Part shown: one piece after another, positions 41,186 to 51,280 of the stretch
How the letters are laid out: the number at the start of each line of letters is the position of its first letter
Position numbering within the stretch: the stretch's first letter is position 1
Program-made: the position numbers and the translations under genes
The notes under the pieces: model-generated
What the model saw: the letters and a program-made list of their open reading frames with translations, nothing else
What the model was told of the DNA's origin: nothing
The model's database searches: none
Source: Pedobacter sp. PLR
Lineage (GTDB): Bacteria; Bacteroidota; Bacteroidia; Sphingobacteriales; Sphingobacteriaceae
Reading direction: 5' to 3'
DNA: 64,000 nucleotides
NCBI RefSeq assembly: GCF_026239675.1
Contig: NZ_JAPIVQ010000003.1
Location: 62,001-126,000 of the forward strand

Positions 41186-44100
41186 ATGAAAAGAATTGTA
41201 CTAATGCTGTTTCTTGCGACATTAAGCCTGTTTTCATGGGCTCAGCAAGCAATTACTGTGAAAGGCACAGTGAAAGACACGGATAATAACCCCTTGTCTG
41301 GTGTTTCCGTTGTGATCAAAGGCTCTCCGGGTGGCACAATGACCAATACTGATGGAAATTTCAGCATTAATGCGGCCAAAGGAAAGGTACTTGTGTTTTC
41401 TTATGTAGGCATGCAGAAAACGGAAGTTACCGTTGGAAATTCAACTACGATTCAGGTAGTCCTGTCGGATGATGATCAGCTGGATGAAGTGGTCGTGGTA
41501 GGATATGGTACGGTTAAAAGAAAAGACCTGACCGGTGCTGTGGCTTCCATAACGGGTAAAGAAATGCAGGCAGATGTGGCAAAAAGTACCAGTGCTGCTT
41601 TGCAGGGCCGTGTTGCCGGAGTAAGCGTTTCCAGTGTGAGCGGTCAGCCGGGCGCAGGAATGAGCATTAACGTTCGTGGTTTGAGTTCATTAGGTTCCAA
41701 CACGCCTTTATATGTGATTGATGGGGTATATGGTGATATCAATATGGTAGATCCTTCAGATGTTGCCTCATTAGAAGTGCTAAAAGATGCTGCTGCGGCG
41801 GCCATTTATGGTTCGCGTGCTGCAAATGGGGTAGTTTTGATCACCACAAAAGGAGGTAAAAAAAATACAGCCTCGACGATCAGCACCAGCGTATATACAG
41901 GTGTTCAAAGGATTGCCAAAAAACTGGATGTACTCGATGCGCAGCAGTGGAAAAATATCATGAACCAGTCTGGCTATCTGCCTAAAGAAGCAATAGATTT
42001 TCAAGGCTCTGGTACCAATTGGCAAGATGAAGTTTATCGTACCGCGCCAATTACAAAGGCAAATATAGGCATCACCGGAGGTTCGGAAACGAGTACCTAT
42101 AACGTGTCCGGAGGTTATATCAATCAGGAAGGTATTTTGATCAATTCAGGATATGAGGCATTTAACCTTCGTACAAAAAATACTTTCTCTTTCTTTAACA
42201 ATCATTTCCGTGTTGGTAATACTTTATTATTAACCACAGCAGAGCGAAAAGATAACCGTTTAACCATTACCGATCCCTTGCGTCAAAATCCTTTACTGCC
42301 CGTTTATGATGCGAATCAACTGGGTGGTTACGCTGGTATTTTGCCATGGATGAAAAATATGGACAACCCTGTCGGATATTCCAAATTGTTTGATAATAAA
42401 TTGAATAAAACAGACATCTTATTGAATGCTTATGCGGAAGTAGATTTAGGTATTGAAGGATTGAAATATAAACTCAACTTCGGTTACAATAGAAATAATG
42501 GACGTAATTATAATTTCAATGCACCATACAATTTTGGTTCCGGTGCAGTTCAGTCCAGACTGGATGAGTCTGCCTATTTCAACAACCAATGGTTAATTGA
42601 AAACACCTTACATTTTGACCGTACCCTCGGAAAACATACCATATCGGCATTGTTAGGCTATTCTGCACAAGAAAATTCAAACCGTTCTTTCGGTGCCGGT
42701 CGTTCCGACATTCCTTTCGGAACAAATTCTATCGGTGCCGGTTCTACCACACAACAGTCCACTTCAGGCTCCTTGCAGGAGAACTCTTTAGTTTCTCTTT
42801 TCTCCCGTGTGATGTATAGCTATGATTCAAAATATCTGTTCTCAGCCTCTGTTCGTAGAGATGGTTCTTCACGCTTTGGAAATGGGCATCACTATGGGGT
42901 GTTTCCTTCAGTTTCTGTGGGATGGAATGTCATGAATGAGAACTTTTTTGGAGACTTAAAGAATACGGTGAATGAGTTTAAACTCCGTATGAGTTATGGG
43001 GTGTTGGGTAATCAGGAGATCGGTAACTATACTACTCAAAACATCAGCAGCAGCGGTATCAATTATATTCAGGGTGGACAATGGTGGATGGGTAGCAGTA
43101 CCGGGATCACCTGGGTTTCTCCGGGAAACTTAAGCTGGGAAGAAACAAAAACGAGTAACATAGGCTTAGATGCTAGCTTCTTCAAAGGGAAGTTATCACT
43201 TACCGCAGATTATTATGTTCAGGAAACTGATGATGTATTGTTGGATATCGCAATGCCGGGTTCTACAGGGATCGATGGCAGTCGAACGATGAACGCTGGT
43301 GTCATCACGAATAAAGGTTTTGAGTTGTTATTGAACCATAAAAATACGGTTGGAGAGCTGACTTACAACATTGGTGTAAATCTGTCTACCGTTAAAAATA
43401 ATGTTAAAGCAATTACTGTTGGTAGCTCTAAACAAGAGTTTGGAGGTTATAATCCACAAGGTGAAGGAACCATTACCTGGGCAAAAGTAGGTGATCCGAT
43501 TGGTGCATTCTACGCGATCAAAACTGCTGGTTTATTCCAGACTGATGAAGAAGCACAAGCCTATAAAACTCCGGATGGAAAAGTAATTCAGCCAAAGGCT
43601 AAAGCAGGTGATATCCGCTTTATAGACTTTAATGGTGACGGACAAATTACTGACGACGACCGCCAATACGCGGGTAGTCCATTCCCGGATTTCAGCTACG
43701 GTATTCGTGGTAGTGTGGCTTATAAAGGTTTCGATTTAGGCGTTTTCTTTGACGGTTTGCAAGGGAATAAGATCTACAACTTTACCCGTGCCCGCATGGA
43801 ATCTATGAATGAGTTTACCAATTTCGGTACAAACGTATTGAATGCCTGGTCTCCGGATAACAGAAATACTGATGTTCCCCGCTTTACGCAACAGGACGAA
43901 AATAATAACAGACGTCGTGTGAGTGACCGTTGGTTAGAAGATGGTTCATTCTTCCGTCTGAAAACCATAGAACTGGGTTATACTTTCGCAAATGAATTGG
44001 TTAGCAAAATCCATGTTAGAGATTTAAGAGTTTTTGCCTCTATGGACAATGTCTTTATAGCCACTAAATACAAGGGGTATACGCCGGACCTTGGTCAGAA

Positions 44101-44206
44101 TGATGATCAGAATGGTGGTGGATCCAGTACCATGTCAAGAGGAACAGATCATGGTCGTTTCCCTTCTTCAAGGACCTTAATCTTTGGCCTTCAATTAAAT
44201 TTCTAA
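41186..44206 (+). CDS. SusC-like TonB-dependent outer-membrane transporter (pair 2)
   Basis: A 1006-residue SusC/RagA protein: signal peptide (MKRIVLMLFLATLSLFSWAQ), CarboxypepD_reg-like domain (residues 22-95), TonB-box region LDEVVVVGYGTVKRKDLTG, plug with LQGRVAGVSVSSVSGQPG and VLKDAAAAAIYGSRAANGV, barrel ending LIFGLQLNF. It starts a four-gene operon with SusD, an arylsulfotransferase-like lipoprotein and an alpha/beta hydrolase, so its substrate may be a sulfated or phenolic compound. That is an inference from neighbours. Confidence 0.95.
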   Translation: MKRIVLMLFLATLSLFSWAQQAITVKGTVKDTDNNPLSGVSVVIKGSPGGTMTNTDGNFSINAAKGKVLVFSYVGMQKTEVTVGNSTTIQVVLSDDDQLDEVVVVGYGTVKRKDLTGAVASITGKEMQADVAKSTSAALQGRVAGVSVSSVSGQPGAGMSINVRGLSSLGSNTPLYVIDGVYGDINMVDPSDVASLEVLKDAAAAAIYGSRAANGVVLITTKGGKKNTASTISTSVYTGVQRIAKKLDVLDAQQWKNIMNQSGYLPKEAIDFQGSGTNWQDEVYRTAPITKANIGITGGSETSTYNVSGGYINQEGILINSGYEAFNLRTKNTFSFFNNHFRVGNTLLLTTAERKDNRLTITDPLRQNPLLPVYDANQLGGYAGILPWMKNMDNPVGYSKLFDNKLNKTDILLNAYAEVDLGIEGLKYKLNFGYNRNNGRNYNFNAPYNFGSGAVQSRLDESAYFNNQWLIENTLHFDRTLGKHTISALLGYSAQENSNRSFGAGRSDIPFGTNSIGAGSTTQQSTSGSLQENSLVSLFSRVMYSYDSKYLFSASVRRDGSSRFGNGHHYGVFPSVSVGWNVMNENFFGDLKNTVNEFKLRMSYGVLGNQEIGNYTTQNISSSGINYIQGGQWWMGSSTGITWVSPGNLSWEETKTSNIGLDASFFKGKLSLTADYYVQETDDVLLDIAMPGSTGIDGSRTMNAGVITNKGFELLLNHKNTVGELTYNIGVNLSTVKNNVKAITVGSSKQEFGGYNPQGEGTITWAKVGDPIGAFYAIKTAGLFQTDEEAQAYKTPDGKVIQPKAKAGDIRFIDFNGDGQITDDDRQYAGSPFPDFSYGIRGSVAYKGFDLGVFFDGLQGNKIYNFTRARMESMNEFTNFGTNVLNAWSPDNRNTDVPRFTQQDENNNRRRVSDRWLEDGSFFRLKTIELGYTFANELVSKIHVRDLRVFASMDNVFIATKYKGYTPDLGQNDDQNGGGSSTMSRGTDHGRFPSSRTLIFGLQLNF

Positions 44207-44237
44207 TCATTAAAAGGAATCACTAAAAAAACTAAGT

Positions 44238-45866
44238 ATGAAAACGAATATATGGAAGCAACTGTCTCTGGTTGCAATAATGACAATAGCTGTGGGAGGT
44301 TGTAAGGAGTCCGAATTTCTGGACCGTGTGAACCCAAATCAGGCTGTAGAAAAAACTTTCTGGGTTTCCGAAGCGAATGCGCAATCTGCAATGGCGACTG
44401 TTTATTCTCCTATCCGCGGACAAATGTACGGCTACTACGGTGGATATACCGGTTGGCATACCATGAACCGTGCTGATGATGTCTGGTTTATTTTAGGAGA
44501 AGAGATCTTGAACTGGGAGCCGGCTACCTTTGCTAATACGGCCAATACTGCAGAAAGCGATTTTAGCAGATTATATAAGACAATCAACCGTGCCAATGTG
44601 CTCCTGAGTAATATAAAAAAGGTACCAATGAGCCAGGAAAAAATCAATGAGCTTTCTGCTGAAGCCAGTTTCTTAAGAGGATTTTCTTATTTTCTTCTGG
44701 CCACCAATTTTGGTGATGTACCCTTGCGTTTGGTTTCTGCCAGTGAAGATCCTAATGAAGTCATGAAAGCATCTGCTCCGGAAGAATTGATCTGGAAACA
44801 AATCGAAGCAGATTTCAAAGCGGCCAAAGAATTCTTACCAATAACACGACCTGCAGCTGAAGCTGGAAGGATAACTAAAGGTGCTGCAATTGCCTACTTA
44901 GGGAAATCATACAATTATAGAAAGATGTATGCAGAGGCAGAAGCAGAGTTGAGCATCATTATGAAAGCACCTTATAGCTATGATTTGACGACTAAATTCG
45001 AGGATAATTTCACCGAAAATACCGAGTTAAATAAGGAGTCTGTTTTTGAGTTAATTTATGATGGAAGTTTTGGAAGTGGTTCATGGGGTTCGGAAAGTGC
45101 AACGAGTACTCAAGGGTTTGTAATCGCGAATTTTGTAGGTCCACAGGGTACCGGTGGTTGGTTTAAATGGATGCCAACTGCGGCTATCGTAGCGGATTTT
45201 ATCAGTGAAGAAAGACCAGCAGGATCCGATACCAGATTTGATAAACGTATGTACACCAGTTTTTTCTGGAAACATTCGGATTTTGAGACCGCTACACCTG
45301 ATGGTGCCTGGTTTGGAAATATGACTTTTGATCAGATTTGGGATGCTTCGGCCACCAAACGCTTGAGAGGTGAACCGGATTATCCGACCATCAACGGAAA
45401 AAAAGGGCGCTTCCTGATCAAGAAGTTTACCAATTTTTATAAGAATGAAGCGGATGCGAATAGCATGTATAATCAGAAAAACCAGAATAATAACCTGCGT
45501 TTGATGCGCTTTTCTGAAGTGCTGTTATTGCATGCAGAAGCAGCAATCAAAACAGGGAAAATTGGTGATGCTGCCAGTGACTTGAAGCGTGTCCGCGATC
45601 GTGCAGGATTGGCCAATAAAACCTGGAATGGCCCGGATGATTTATGGAAAGAAGTAATTCATCAGAATGAACTGGAGTTCTTCTTTGAAGGTCACCGTTT
45701 CTTCGACCTGAAACGTTTTTACAACTATGCTCAAATGAAACAAGTGCTGACAGATAATAAAAAACAAGGTGCAGAAAACTTCCAGCCGAAACATTTTTAC
45801 CTGCCAATTCCTCAGAATGAGCTGAATACCAATACTTCTATTCAGCAACATCCATTGTGGAGATAA
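44238..45866 (+). CDS. SusD-like substrate-binding lipoprotein (pair 2)
   Basis: A 542-residue RagB/SusD lipoprotein with lipobox VGGC (about residues 18-21). TPR-like helices include EASFLRGFSYFLLATNFGDVPLR, and the signature ELEFFFEGHRFFDLKR lies near the C-terminus. It is the surface partner of the SusC protein encoded 31 bp upstream. Confidence 0.95.
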   Translation: MKTNIWKQLSLVAIMTIAVGGCKESEFLDRVNPNQAVEKTFWVSEANAQSAMATVYSPIRGQMYGYYGGYTGWHTMNRADDVWFILGEEILNWEPATFANTANTAESDFSRLYKTINRANVLLSNIKKVPMSQEKINELSAEASFLRGFSYFLLATNFGDVPLRLVSASEDPNEVMKASAPEELIWKQIEADFKAAKEFLPITRPAAEAGRITKGAAIAYLGKSYNYRKMYAEAEAELSIIMKAPYSYDLTTKFEDNFTENTELNKESVFELIYDGSFGSGSWGSESATSTQGFVIANFVGPQGTGGWFKWMPTAAIVADFISEERPAGSDTRFDKRMYTSFFWKHSDFETATPDGAWFGNMTFDQIWDASATKRLRGEPDYPTINGKKGRFLIKKFTNFYKNEADANSMYNQKNQNNNLRLMRFSEVLLLHAEAAIKTGKIGDAASDLKRVRDRAGLANKTWNGPDDLWKEVIHQNELEFFFEGHRFFDLKRFYNYAQMKQVLTDNKKQGAENFQPKHFYLPIPQNELNTNTSIQQHPLWR

Positions 45867-45988
45867 AGATTGAAATCCTGAAGCTATTGATTTCAAAATG
45901 CCGTGATCAGCAGTTTGAAAATAAAATGTAATAAAAAACTAAGAGGTGGGGAGATTTTTATTTCCTCACCTTCTTCATATAGACTATT

Positions 45989-47803
45989 ATGATTGGGAAA
46001 AGAAGTTTTTTTGGCTTAAAAACAGGATTGCTATGCTGTGCATTCCTGGTTTTTATAGCTTGTAAAAAAGATAAGGTGCTGCCACCGGCAGGTCTTGAAT
46101 ACCAGAATTCATTGGAAGGAATGGTGAATAATGGCATTCTGCTCAACAGCTACACCAAAGAGAATGAAAACTATGTTTTTCATTTTGAAACCGGTGATAT
46201 TGTGGTTCCACAGGCGCTGATTTCGAGTGTTGAGGAACAACCTGCATTATGGAAGACCGTGTTGAAGTTTAAAGATGAAAGGAGCCTTTCCTTACTATCA
46301 AAAGGGGGCGCTCTGGATTTTATACTGAAAGATCAGGCATTAAATCCATCGGGATATAATCCTTTGTCGGCAACGGTGGAAGTATTGTTGCCAGGCAGGG
46401 GAAGGGTACAGGTGATCGTGGAGGGGAAACCCGGTACAACAGGTACGATTAAACACTTATTTGCAGCCTCAAATCCCAGACAGGTCATCCCTGTGTTCGG
46501 CCTTTATGCCAATTATAACAATCAGGTAGATCTTGTTTTTACAGATATGGAGGGGAAGGAGCGCGGTCGTACCCATATTCAAATACAAACGGCTGCTCTT
46601 GACGTCAAAGCATTCCCGACTTTCGAAACTATCGTTGCGCAAAAGGACAGAATGGAGCCGGGGTTAAACCTGGTGAGCTATCCCGGAGAAAGTGAACTGG
46701 ATGTTTCCTGCCCTTACATGCTCGATGCTGAGGGGGAAATTCGTTGGATACTGATGTTAAAGCAATCACCTGTATTGCAGAGGTTTGCTGCCTCAATTGG
46801 GTTAAAACGGATGAAGAATGGAAATTTCCTTAGCGGTGACGGACAGGAAAGTCGTATCGTGGAAATAGATATGTTCGGTAATCTGATCAATCAATGGGAT
46901 TTAAAGAAATTAGGCTATACTTTTCATCATGAGGCTACAGAAGCTTCCAATGGTAATTTCCTGATCACGGTTTCTAAATCTACAGCCCGTTTGCTGAACG
47001 GAAAGCCACGTATCAATGACCATATTATAGAATTAAATCCATTATCTGGTATGGTTGTGAAAGAATGGGATTTAGCCAATATGTTGGATAGCTCCCGGTA
47101 CGACCGTCAAGGTGATCCGGCAGGAGTAAATTATTCACAAACGGCAGGAAATTGGGCACATAATAATTCCATTGCAGCACTCGGAAATGATTTTCTGGCT
47201 ACGGTACGTTTTCAGGGAATCATGTCTTTTACAAGGGGAGGAGCGGTAAAATGGATGATTTCTCCACATAAAAACTGGAGCAGCGCTTATCAGCAATATT
47301 TATTGTCGCCAGTGGATGGCCAGGGACAGTTAATTACAGATGAGAAGGTGATTTCCGGAGCAGTTGCCCATCCTGATTTTGATTGGTCATGGGGCCCGCA
47401 TACACCTGTGTTGATGCCTGATGGCAATATTTTGGTTTTTGATAATGGATATAACCGCCATTTTAACAACACAACCCTGGGTAGCACTGGTGGTTACAGT
47501 CGGATTGTGGAGTATAAGGTAGATGAAGTAAAAAGAACCGTGCAGCAGGTATGGGCATACGGAGAAAGCAGAGGTGCCAAAGGTTTTTCTGCAGCACTTT
47601 CAGGAGTGCAGTATTTACCGAAAACAGGTCATGTGATGTTCTGTCCCGGTATGGGCGTTAAAACAAATAAAGGATTAGGTGGCCGGATTGTAGAGCTTGA
47701 TCCTAAAACAAAGGAGGTGATTTATGAGCTGGAAATTACAGCGCCAAGTGTTTCCGCTTTTCACAGGGTGACGCGGATGGCTATGTATCCTGAAAACAGG
47801 TAA
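45989..47803 (+). CDS. Arylsulfotransferase (ASST)-like lipoprotein
   Basis: A 604-residue lipoprotein (lipobox FIAC, C25). An N-terminal beta-rich domain precedes a beta-propeller whose key residues follow the pattern of bacterial ASST: H313/H314 in FHHEATEASNGNF, H391 in NWAHNNS, R407 in LATVRFQG, and H471 in WGPHTPVLMPDGNILVFDNG. In E. coli AssT the equivalent residues are three His and one Arg, with the last His as nucleophile. ASST moves sulfate between phenolic compounds without PAPS. Placement behind SusC/SusD suggests it acts on an imported or surface-bound aryl sulfate. Confidence 0.8.
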   Translation: MIGKRSFFGLKTGLLCCAFLVFIACKKDKVLPPAGLEYQNSLEGMVNNGILLNSYTKENENYVFHFETGDIVVPQALISSVEEQPALWKTVLKFKDERSLSLLSKGGALDFILKDQALNPSGYNPLSATVEVLLPGRGRVQVIVEGKPGTTGTIKHLFAASNPRQVIPVFGLYANYNNQVDLVFTDMEGKERGRTHIQIQTAALDVKAFPTFETIVAQKDRMEPGLNLVSYPGESELDVSCPYMLDAEGEIRWILMLKQSPVLQRFAASIGLKRMKNGNFLSGDGQESRIVEIDMFGNLINQWDLKKLGYTFHHEATEASNGNFLITVSKSTARLLNGKPRINDHIIELNPLSGMVVKEWDLANMLDSSRYDRQGDPAGVNYSQTAGNWAHNNSIAALGNDFLATVRFQGIMSFTRGGAVKWMISPHKNWSSAYQQYLLSPVDGQGQLITDEKVISGAVAHPDFDWSWGPHTPVLMPDGNILVFDNGYNRHFNNTTLGSTGGYSRIVEYKVDEVKRTVQQVWAYGESRGAKGFSAALSGVQYLPKTGHVMFCPGMGVKTNKGLGGRIVELDPKTKEVIYELEITAPSVSAFHRVTRMAMYPENR

Positions 47804-47876
47804 TCATTTAATGATTTCTCTTTATGATTTGATTCCTCAGAATAGTACAATAACTTGTAGGCAGAAAAAACATATC

Positions 47877-48779
47877 ATGCTGAAATCGATTTTAACTACC
47901 TGCGTACTAATAATGGTAATTGCTTCCACTAGTTTGGCGCAAGGACCAGAAAAGGTGAGCAATGAAAAACTATTTGGGAAAGATTGCTACTATTTACTCG
48001 AAATACCGGCAACGCCAGTGATAAAAGGGGTGTTGGTATTGGTTCCCGGGTTTGGAGAACATCCTTATTCGGTAACCGCACAGACTTCTATCGTACAGGA
48101 GGCCATTAAAAAAGATCTTGCCGTGATCATGCCGGGCTTATCACCAAAAAACGACAAATTTACCATTACTGAAGAAGCGACCAAAAGGCTGGGGCAGATG
48201 ATCGCCCATTTTTATGCTGCAAACAAGATAGATACCAGTGTACCCTTATTTCTGGGCGGATTCTCCATCGGAGGAACTACCGCAATCGCTTATTATACCC
48301 ATCAGCAAAAAGTACAGGGAAAGGGCTTTCTCATCCCTAAGAAAATCTTTGCCATAGATCCACCATTAGATTTGGACAGGTTGTACCGGTCATTGTCGCG
48401 GCTGGGAGAACAAGGCCTGACAAAAGAAATGGAGTCCTTAAAGAATACTAATGAAAAGTTGACTGATGGATTAATCCGCAATTCCTTTTACACGCCAGGT
48501 ATGGACTTTAAACAATTGCCTGATTATAAAAATACGGCATTGCGCTTATATTCAGAACCTGATATTCTTTGGTGGATAAAAAACAGAGGTATTGATTATT
48601 CCGATATCAATGTAGTAGATGAAGCAGGGTATGTCAATCGCTTACTTAAAAAGGATAAAGAAAATCAAGTGGAATTGATCCTGACGAAAGATCGTGGCGT
48701 TAGATACGGAGGACAAAGACATCCTCATGCCTGGAGTTTAGCAGAGCCAGTAGAATTGATCTCATGGCTTCTGAAATAA
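47877..48779 (+). CDS. Secreted alpha/beta hydrolase
   Basis: I start it at the ATG at 47877, which opens a clean signal peptide (MLKSILTTCVLIMVIASTSLAQ). The 300-residue protein has an alpha/beta-hydrolase core: strand VLVLVPGFGEHP, nucleophile elbow GGFSIGG, likely acid in the following strands, and a His near the end in RHPHAWSL. It lacks a family-specific tag that would give the substrate. It is the last gene of the SusC/SusD/ASST operon. Confidence 0.75.
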   Translation: MLKSILTTCVLIMVIASTSLAQGPEKVSNEKLFGKDCYYLLEIPATPVIKGVLVLVPGFGEHPYSVTAQTSIVQEAIKKDLAVIMPGLSPKNDKFTITEEATKRLGQMIAHFYAANKIDTSVPLFLGGFSIGGTTAIAYYTHQQKVQGKGFLIPKKIFAIDPPLDLDRLYRSLSRLGEQGLTKEMESLKNTNEKLTDGLIRNSFYTPGMDFKQLPDYKNTALRLYSEPDILWWIKNRGIDYSDINVVDEAGYVNRLLKKDKENQVELILTKDRGVRYGGQRHPHAWSLAEPVELISWLLK

Positions 48780-48804
48780 GGTCCGCAGCTGAAAAAGTAT
48801 TTAT

Positions 48805-48847
48805 AAAAAAAGCTTATATCATTTGTAAATGATATAAGCTTTTTTTA
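48805..48847. terminator. Bidirectional terminator after the ASST operon
   Basis: AAAAAAAGCTTATATCATTT pairs with AAATGATATAAGCTTTTTTT around a short loop, an almost perfect palindrome with A and T flanks. It separates the operon from the convergent lipoprotein gene. Confidence 0.92.
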
Positions 48848-48863
48848 TAAATCAGACCGTTAT

Positions 48864-49739
48864 TTATTTGACAATTTTACCATCTTTTAGTGATTTGAAT
48901 TCAAAGCCAACCATCGAAAATGCGGATTGAGGTTTAGGTACATAAAGATTTTTTATGATCAGTTCAATCATTTCTAGTTTAGGGTTCTCAGCTACAGCCT
49001 TCCAGTCATCCAATTTGCCGCCTAGAAAAGAGAAGTTAAAGGTTTCATATAAGATAATGTTCTTTTTCAATTCTGCTGATTTAAGACCTTTGTTATTTAT
49101 CTGGTCATCTAAGTAAGCTTCTAAAGCAGGGATTAACAATTTCGGGTTGGTATCACTGATGATTTCAGTAGTATAAGACAAGCCGAATCCAATGTTAGAC
49201 AAATAAGCGCCGGATGATTTTGCTTGTGCCAATTGAAACTCATTGTATAGTTTAATGTTTTCATCCTTGATCGTGTTAATGTCCAGGTGGAAATAAGTCG
49301 ACTTTAAAACTAAGGTAACTTTAGTTTTTGTTTTTGTTGCAAGGGAATCTGGCGAGTATATTGCATAGCTGATTCCTGGCGTAAAAACTTGAGTGGAGTT
49401 ATTTACAAACGAATTGTATGCTGTTAGGTAGTTGGATAAATTAGCAGTCTCTAATGCTTCACTTTTGATTGCTGTTCCATCGATAGTCCTCATGGTCATT
49501 TCAGAATTGATAAGCTCAGCACCAACAAGGGGGTCTAAAAAACTGTGTGAGCCACCATATCTAGTAAGAGAACCTACATAAGCGACTTCAGGAAAATTTT
49601 TCATTTGGGTTTCAGGAGTATTATTATAACTGGTTTTAATGACATTGATGAACGGATTAACCTCTTCAGTCACAGCCGAATCTTTTTTACAAGCTAAAAC
49701 AAACAGCATCGGAATAAATAATAAAGCGTATTTTTTCAT
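48864..49739 (-). CDS. Hypothetical lipoprotein, 291 aa
   Basis: A lipoprotein signal (MKKYALLFIPMLFVLAC) followed by an acidic, soluble domain rich in Asn, Ser and Thr. I do not recognise the family. It is transcribed alone, toward the ASST operon terminator, with an AT-rich upstream region (49740-49906) shared with the divergent cyclotransferase gene. Confidence 0.65.
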   Translation of the reverse strand: MKKYALLFIPMLFVLACKKDSAVTEEVNPFINVIKTSYNNTPETQMKNFPEVAYVGSLTRYGGSHSFLDPLVGAELINSEMTMRTIDGTAIKSEALETANLSNYLTAYNSFVNNSTQVFTPGISYAIYSPDSLATKTKTKVTLVLKSTYFHLDINTIKDENIKLYNEFQLAQAKSSGAYLSNIGFGLSYTTEIISDTNPKLLIPALEAYLDDQINNKGLKSAELKKNIILYETFNFSFLGGKLDDWKAVAENPKLEMIELIIKNLYVPKPQSAFSMVGFEFKSLKDGKIVK

Positions 49740-49906
49740 ATTTAATTAAATAAGATTAAGATTTCGAATATATGAGAATTAATTAAGGTTATAATTCTAC
49801 ATAAAAACAAAGAAGGTATCTTTTCTGTTAGAACCTTGCTTTGAGTGATAAATTGTAATCCTGCTGCGAAAGCCTGTTCTGTTGAAATTATCTATATCTT
49901 TCTACT

Positions 49907-50713
49907 ATGAAAAGAACACTTGCCTGTGGTTTATTATTGCTTGTGATGAGCGGCTGCCGGAGTAACCAGCAAGCTGAGGTCGTACAAAATGAAAGGGTGC
50001 CTGTCATCAGTCATTATGTGACCAATAATTTTCCACATGATACGTCCTTATTTACAGAGGGCTTCTTGTTTCATGGAGGTCGGTTAATGGAAAGCACCGG
50101 TGCTCCGCTTGAACTTCAAAATACCCGGTCTTTAATCGGCATACAAAACCTGAAAACAGGAAAGTTGGATGTTAAGATAGAGCTGGATAAGTCAAAATAT
50201 TTCGGAGAAGGGATTGTCATCTTGAAAGACAGATTGTATCAGCTGACCTATAAGAATCAACTGGGTTTTATTTATGATGCCAAATCATTCAAAAAAATAT
50301 CCGAGTTTCGCTATGCAAATTTAGAAGGCTGGGCCCTTACTACTGATGATAAAAGCTTAATTATGAGCGATGGGACTGATAATTTAACCTACATCAGCCC
50401 GAATAGTATGTCGCCGGTAAAGACGATTTCAGTGACGGAAAATGGACAGCCACTGGCGCGGCTCAATGAGCTGGAATTTATCCGGGGCTATATCTACGCA
50501 AATGTATACGGGACTAACTTTATCGTTAAAATTGATCCTTCCAATGGCGATGTAGTGGGTAAATTAGACCTGAGTAAAGTTTGTATGACTGAGAAAAACA
50601 TAAATCCAGACGCTTTGGAAATGAATGGGATCGCTTACGATCAGATTGCCGATAAGGTTTACATCACTGGTAAACTATGGGCGCATATCTATGAAATTGA
50701 CTTCAACAAATAG
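49907..50713 (+). CDS. Glutaminyl-peptide cyclotransferase (bacterial type)
   Basis: A 268-residue lipoprotein (lipobox MSGC) with the five-bladed propeller of the glutamine cyclotransferase family, which turns N-terminal Gln into pyroglutamate. Family features are FTEGFLFHGGRLMESTG near residue 50, EGWALTTDDKSLIMSDGT at about 145, LNELEFIRGYIYANVYG at about 185, and NGIAYD near the end. It is probably in the periplasm and stands alone. Confidence 0.9.
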   Translation: MKRTLACGLLLLVMSGCRSNQQAEVVQNERVPVISHYVTNNFPHDTSLFTEGFLFHGGRLMESTGAPLELQNTRSLIGIQNLKTGKLDVKIELDKSKYFGEGIVILKDRLYQLTYKNQLGFIYDAKSFKKISEFRYANLEGWALTTDDKSLIMSDGTDNLTYISPNSMSPVKTISVTENGQPLARLNELEFIRGYIYANVYGTNFIVKIDPSNGDVVGKLDLSKVCMTEKNINPDALEMNGIAYDQIADKVYITGKLWAHIYEIDFNK

Positions 50714-51058
50714 CGCTTTATGATATGAAAAAATATACGCTATCAGAAAAATGACCGCTATCTTTATTATAACAAGGAGGAGTCTAACAAAGGCATTCTT
50801 CCTGCTTCAACATTTGAAATTTGTAATTCTTTGACTGCGCTGGAAAGCGGATTTCGAATCTTCAGGAACGGAGATTACCTTTCAGATTCTTGAAAAGTTG
50901 AATGTTTTAAACAAAGAGAAATAAAATATTTTACTCCTCTAAATATCGGCGCACCAATACTTAATAACTCCGGTTATTTTGAAATAAAGAAAATGGTTTC
51001 AACTTAAAAAGAGAATAGATGATTGAAATTATGCCTGATTAGAATATTTATCGCGATG

Positions 51059-51075
51059 CCCTTCTTCTGGAAGGG
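51059..51075 (+). terminator. Small hairpin in the 567-bp region before the third SusC
   Basis: CCCTTC pairs with GAAGGG around TTCTG, followed by TATTTTC. It could terminate transcription from upstream. The rest of 50714-51124 shows no gene that I can support. Confidence 0.4.
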
Positions 51076-51124
51076 TATTTTCATTTTAAAGTAAAAATTA
51101 TGTAAAATAAATATCACTAAGTCC

Positions 51125-51155
51125 TTGTGTATTAATTACACTATCAGTATCTTGG
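51125..51155 (+). promoter_or_regulatory. Possible promoter for SusC/SusD pair 3
   Basis: TTG at 51125 and TATCTTGG at 51148-51155 are about 20 bp apart, one base off the TAnnTTTG consensus. The leader to the SusC ATG (51281) would be about 120 nt. Confidence 0.35.
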
Positions 51156-51280
51156 ATTATCAGCGTTTTTATGAACGTGGTAAAATGCTGAGTAAATAAC
51201 CTTAATTTTTATTAAATCATAAAGCCTATGTAGTGTATTATTAACTAACCTGACTACTAACTATCCTAACCAAATATCTT

